Shown piece after piece: positions 63,527 to 64,000 of a DNA stretch of 64,000 nucleotides. Within the stretch, counting starts at the first letter, position 1, and every line of letters starts with the position of its first letter. Under the pieces are notes generated by a model that saw only the letters and a list, made by a program, of their open reading frames with translations, was not told where the DNA came from and ran no database searches. The position numbers and the translations under genes are program-made. Source of the stretch: Streptomyces sp. NRRL S-646 (lineage in GTDB: Bacteria > Actinomycetota > Actinomycetes > Streptomycetales > Streptomycetaceae); contig NZ_JODC01000008.1 of assembly GCF_000720765.1 (NCBI RefSeq), positions 620,001 to 684,000 on the forward strand. The letters run 5' to 3'.

Positions 63527-64000
63527 GATCAAGGACAGCGCGGGCCGATACTTCGCGTCGTTCGTCGTGGAGACCGGCCCGTCAGAGGCGCTGCCCGCCA
63601 CGACGCCCGAGGTCGGCATTGACCTGGGGCTCGGGCACTTCGCCGTCCTCTCGGACGGCACGAAGATCGACAGCCCCCGCTTCCTGCGCCGGGCGGAGAA
63701 GCGCCTCAAGCGCACACACCAGTCCCTCAGCCGCAAGGCGAAGGGGCCAGAATACAGGGAGAAGGCCCAGCTTCACGTCGCCCGCGCTCACGCACGGGTG
63801 GCCGACGCACGCCGCGAGTTCCACCACCAGCTCTCCACCAGGCTGATCCGCGAAAACCAAGCCATCGCGGTGGAAGACCTGGCGGTCAAGGGACTCGCCC
63901 GTACACGCCTGGCCAAGTCCATCCACGACGCCGGATGGGCGCAGTTCACGGCCATGTTGGAATACAAGGCCGCACGGTACGGGCGCACCTTCGTGCGCAT
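63515..64000 (+). pseudogene. TnpB (IS605/IS1341 type), partial, runs off the window
   Basis: From about 63515 the plus strand reads VTVIKDSAGRYFASFVVETG, then GIDLGLGHFAVLSDGTKID (RuvC-I with the catalytic Asp), RFLRRAEKRLKRTHQSLSRK, REFHHQLSTRLIRENQAIAV with the RuvC-II Glu in VEDLAVKGL, and SIHDAGWAQFTAMLEYKAAR to the window end. The N-terminal part is missing at the IS5 boundary. The reading frame itself is clean. It is not the same copy as the fragment at 35.4 kb; the two differ clearly where they overlap. Confidence 0.8.

Overview
The window reads as a Streptomyces-type actinomycete chromosome, probably an arm region. Support: very high GC, many GTG starts with GGAGG-type ribosome sites, overlapping GTGA/ATGA junctions, and family content (PP2C/SpoIIE phosphatases, a GAF phosphatase, DUF1963 and DUF4328 proteins, secreted GH92 and GH35 enzymes, a Tap-like protein). 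All family names come from reading motifs by eye; no search was run. I saw no rRNA gene, tRNA gene or CRISPR array.

Layout. 0-9.2 kb: an OmpR-type regulator whose kinase gene is cut short and joined to the 3' part of an NRAMP transporter; an amidase; a decayed XRE/ImmA-IrrE gene; a DUF1963 protein; a frameshifted small protein; two PP2C phosphatases; a DHFR-like reductase. 9.6-14.2 kb: a MarR-MFS pair with its operator, a transposase scrap, a three-frame pseudogene, and an XRE + Tap-like pair of linear-plasmid character. 14.6-26.7 kb: a secreted carbohydrate region (GH92 alpha-mannosidase with tandem palindromic operators, convergent GH35 beta-galactosidase), then VOC, VWA, ABM and FG-GAP proteins.

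27.5-35.2 kb holds the most interesting block: two divergent, translationally coupled operons. The minus operon is ATP-grasp, ATP-grasp, MFS, FemAB/GNAT-like; the plus operon is a HemN/HemW-like radical SAM protein and a DUF1152 protein. Palindromes lie in the shared promoter region. It looks like a compact orphan gene cluster for a small amide or peptide metabolite with its own exporter.

35.2-44 kb: LacI and TnpB remnants, a LysR regulator divergent from prpF-dctA (tricarboxylate isomerase plus dicarboxylate carrier), an alpha/beta hydrolase, a lysyl-oxidase-like secreted protein. 44-53 kb: RICIN lectin, P-loop kinase-like protein, beta-carbonic anhydrase, Sua5/YrdC, methyltransferase, AI-2E transporter, VOC protein.

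53-64 kb is strewn with fragments (PPOX, aldo-keto reductase, esterase, aminoglycoside phosphotransferase, SigB/F-type sigma factor, IS5, GNAT), mixed with intact genes: an F420/NADP reductase-like protein and a divergent IMPase-like/LysR pair, then a PEP-mutase-family/SDR operon divergent from an ECF sigma factor with a SnoaL-like tail. The end is a decayed IS5 element lying against a TnpB gene that runs off the window. The many sharp mid-gene joins suggest repeated deletion and recombination.
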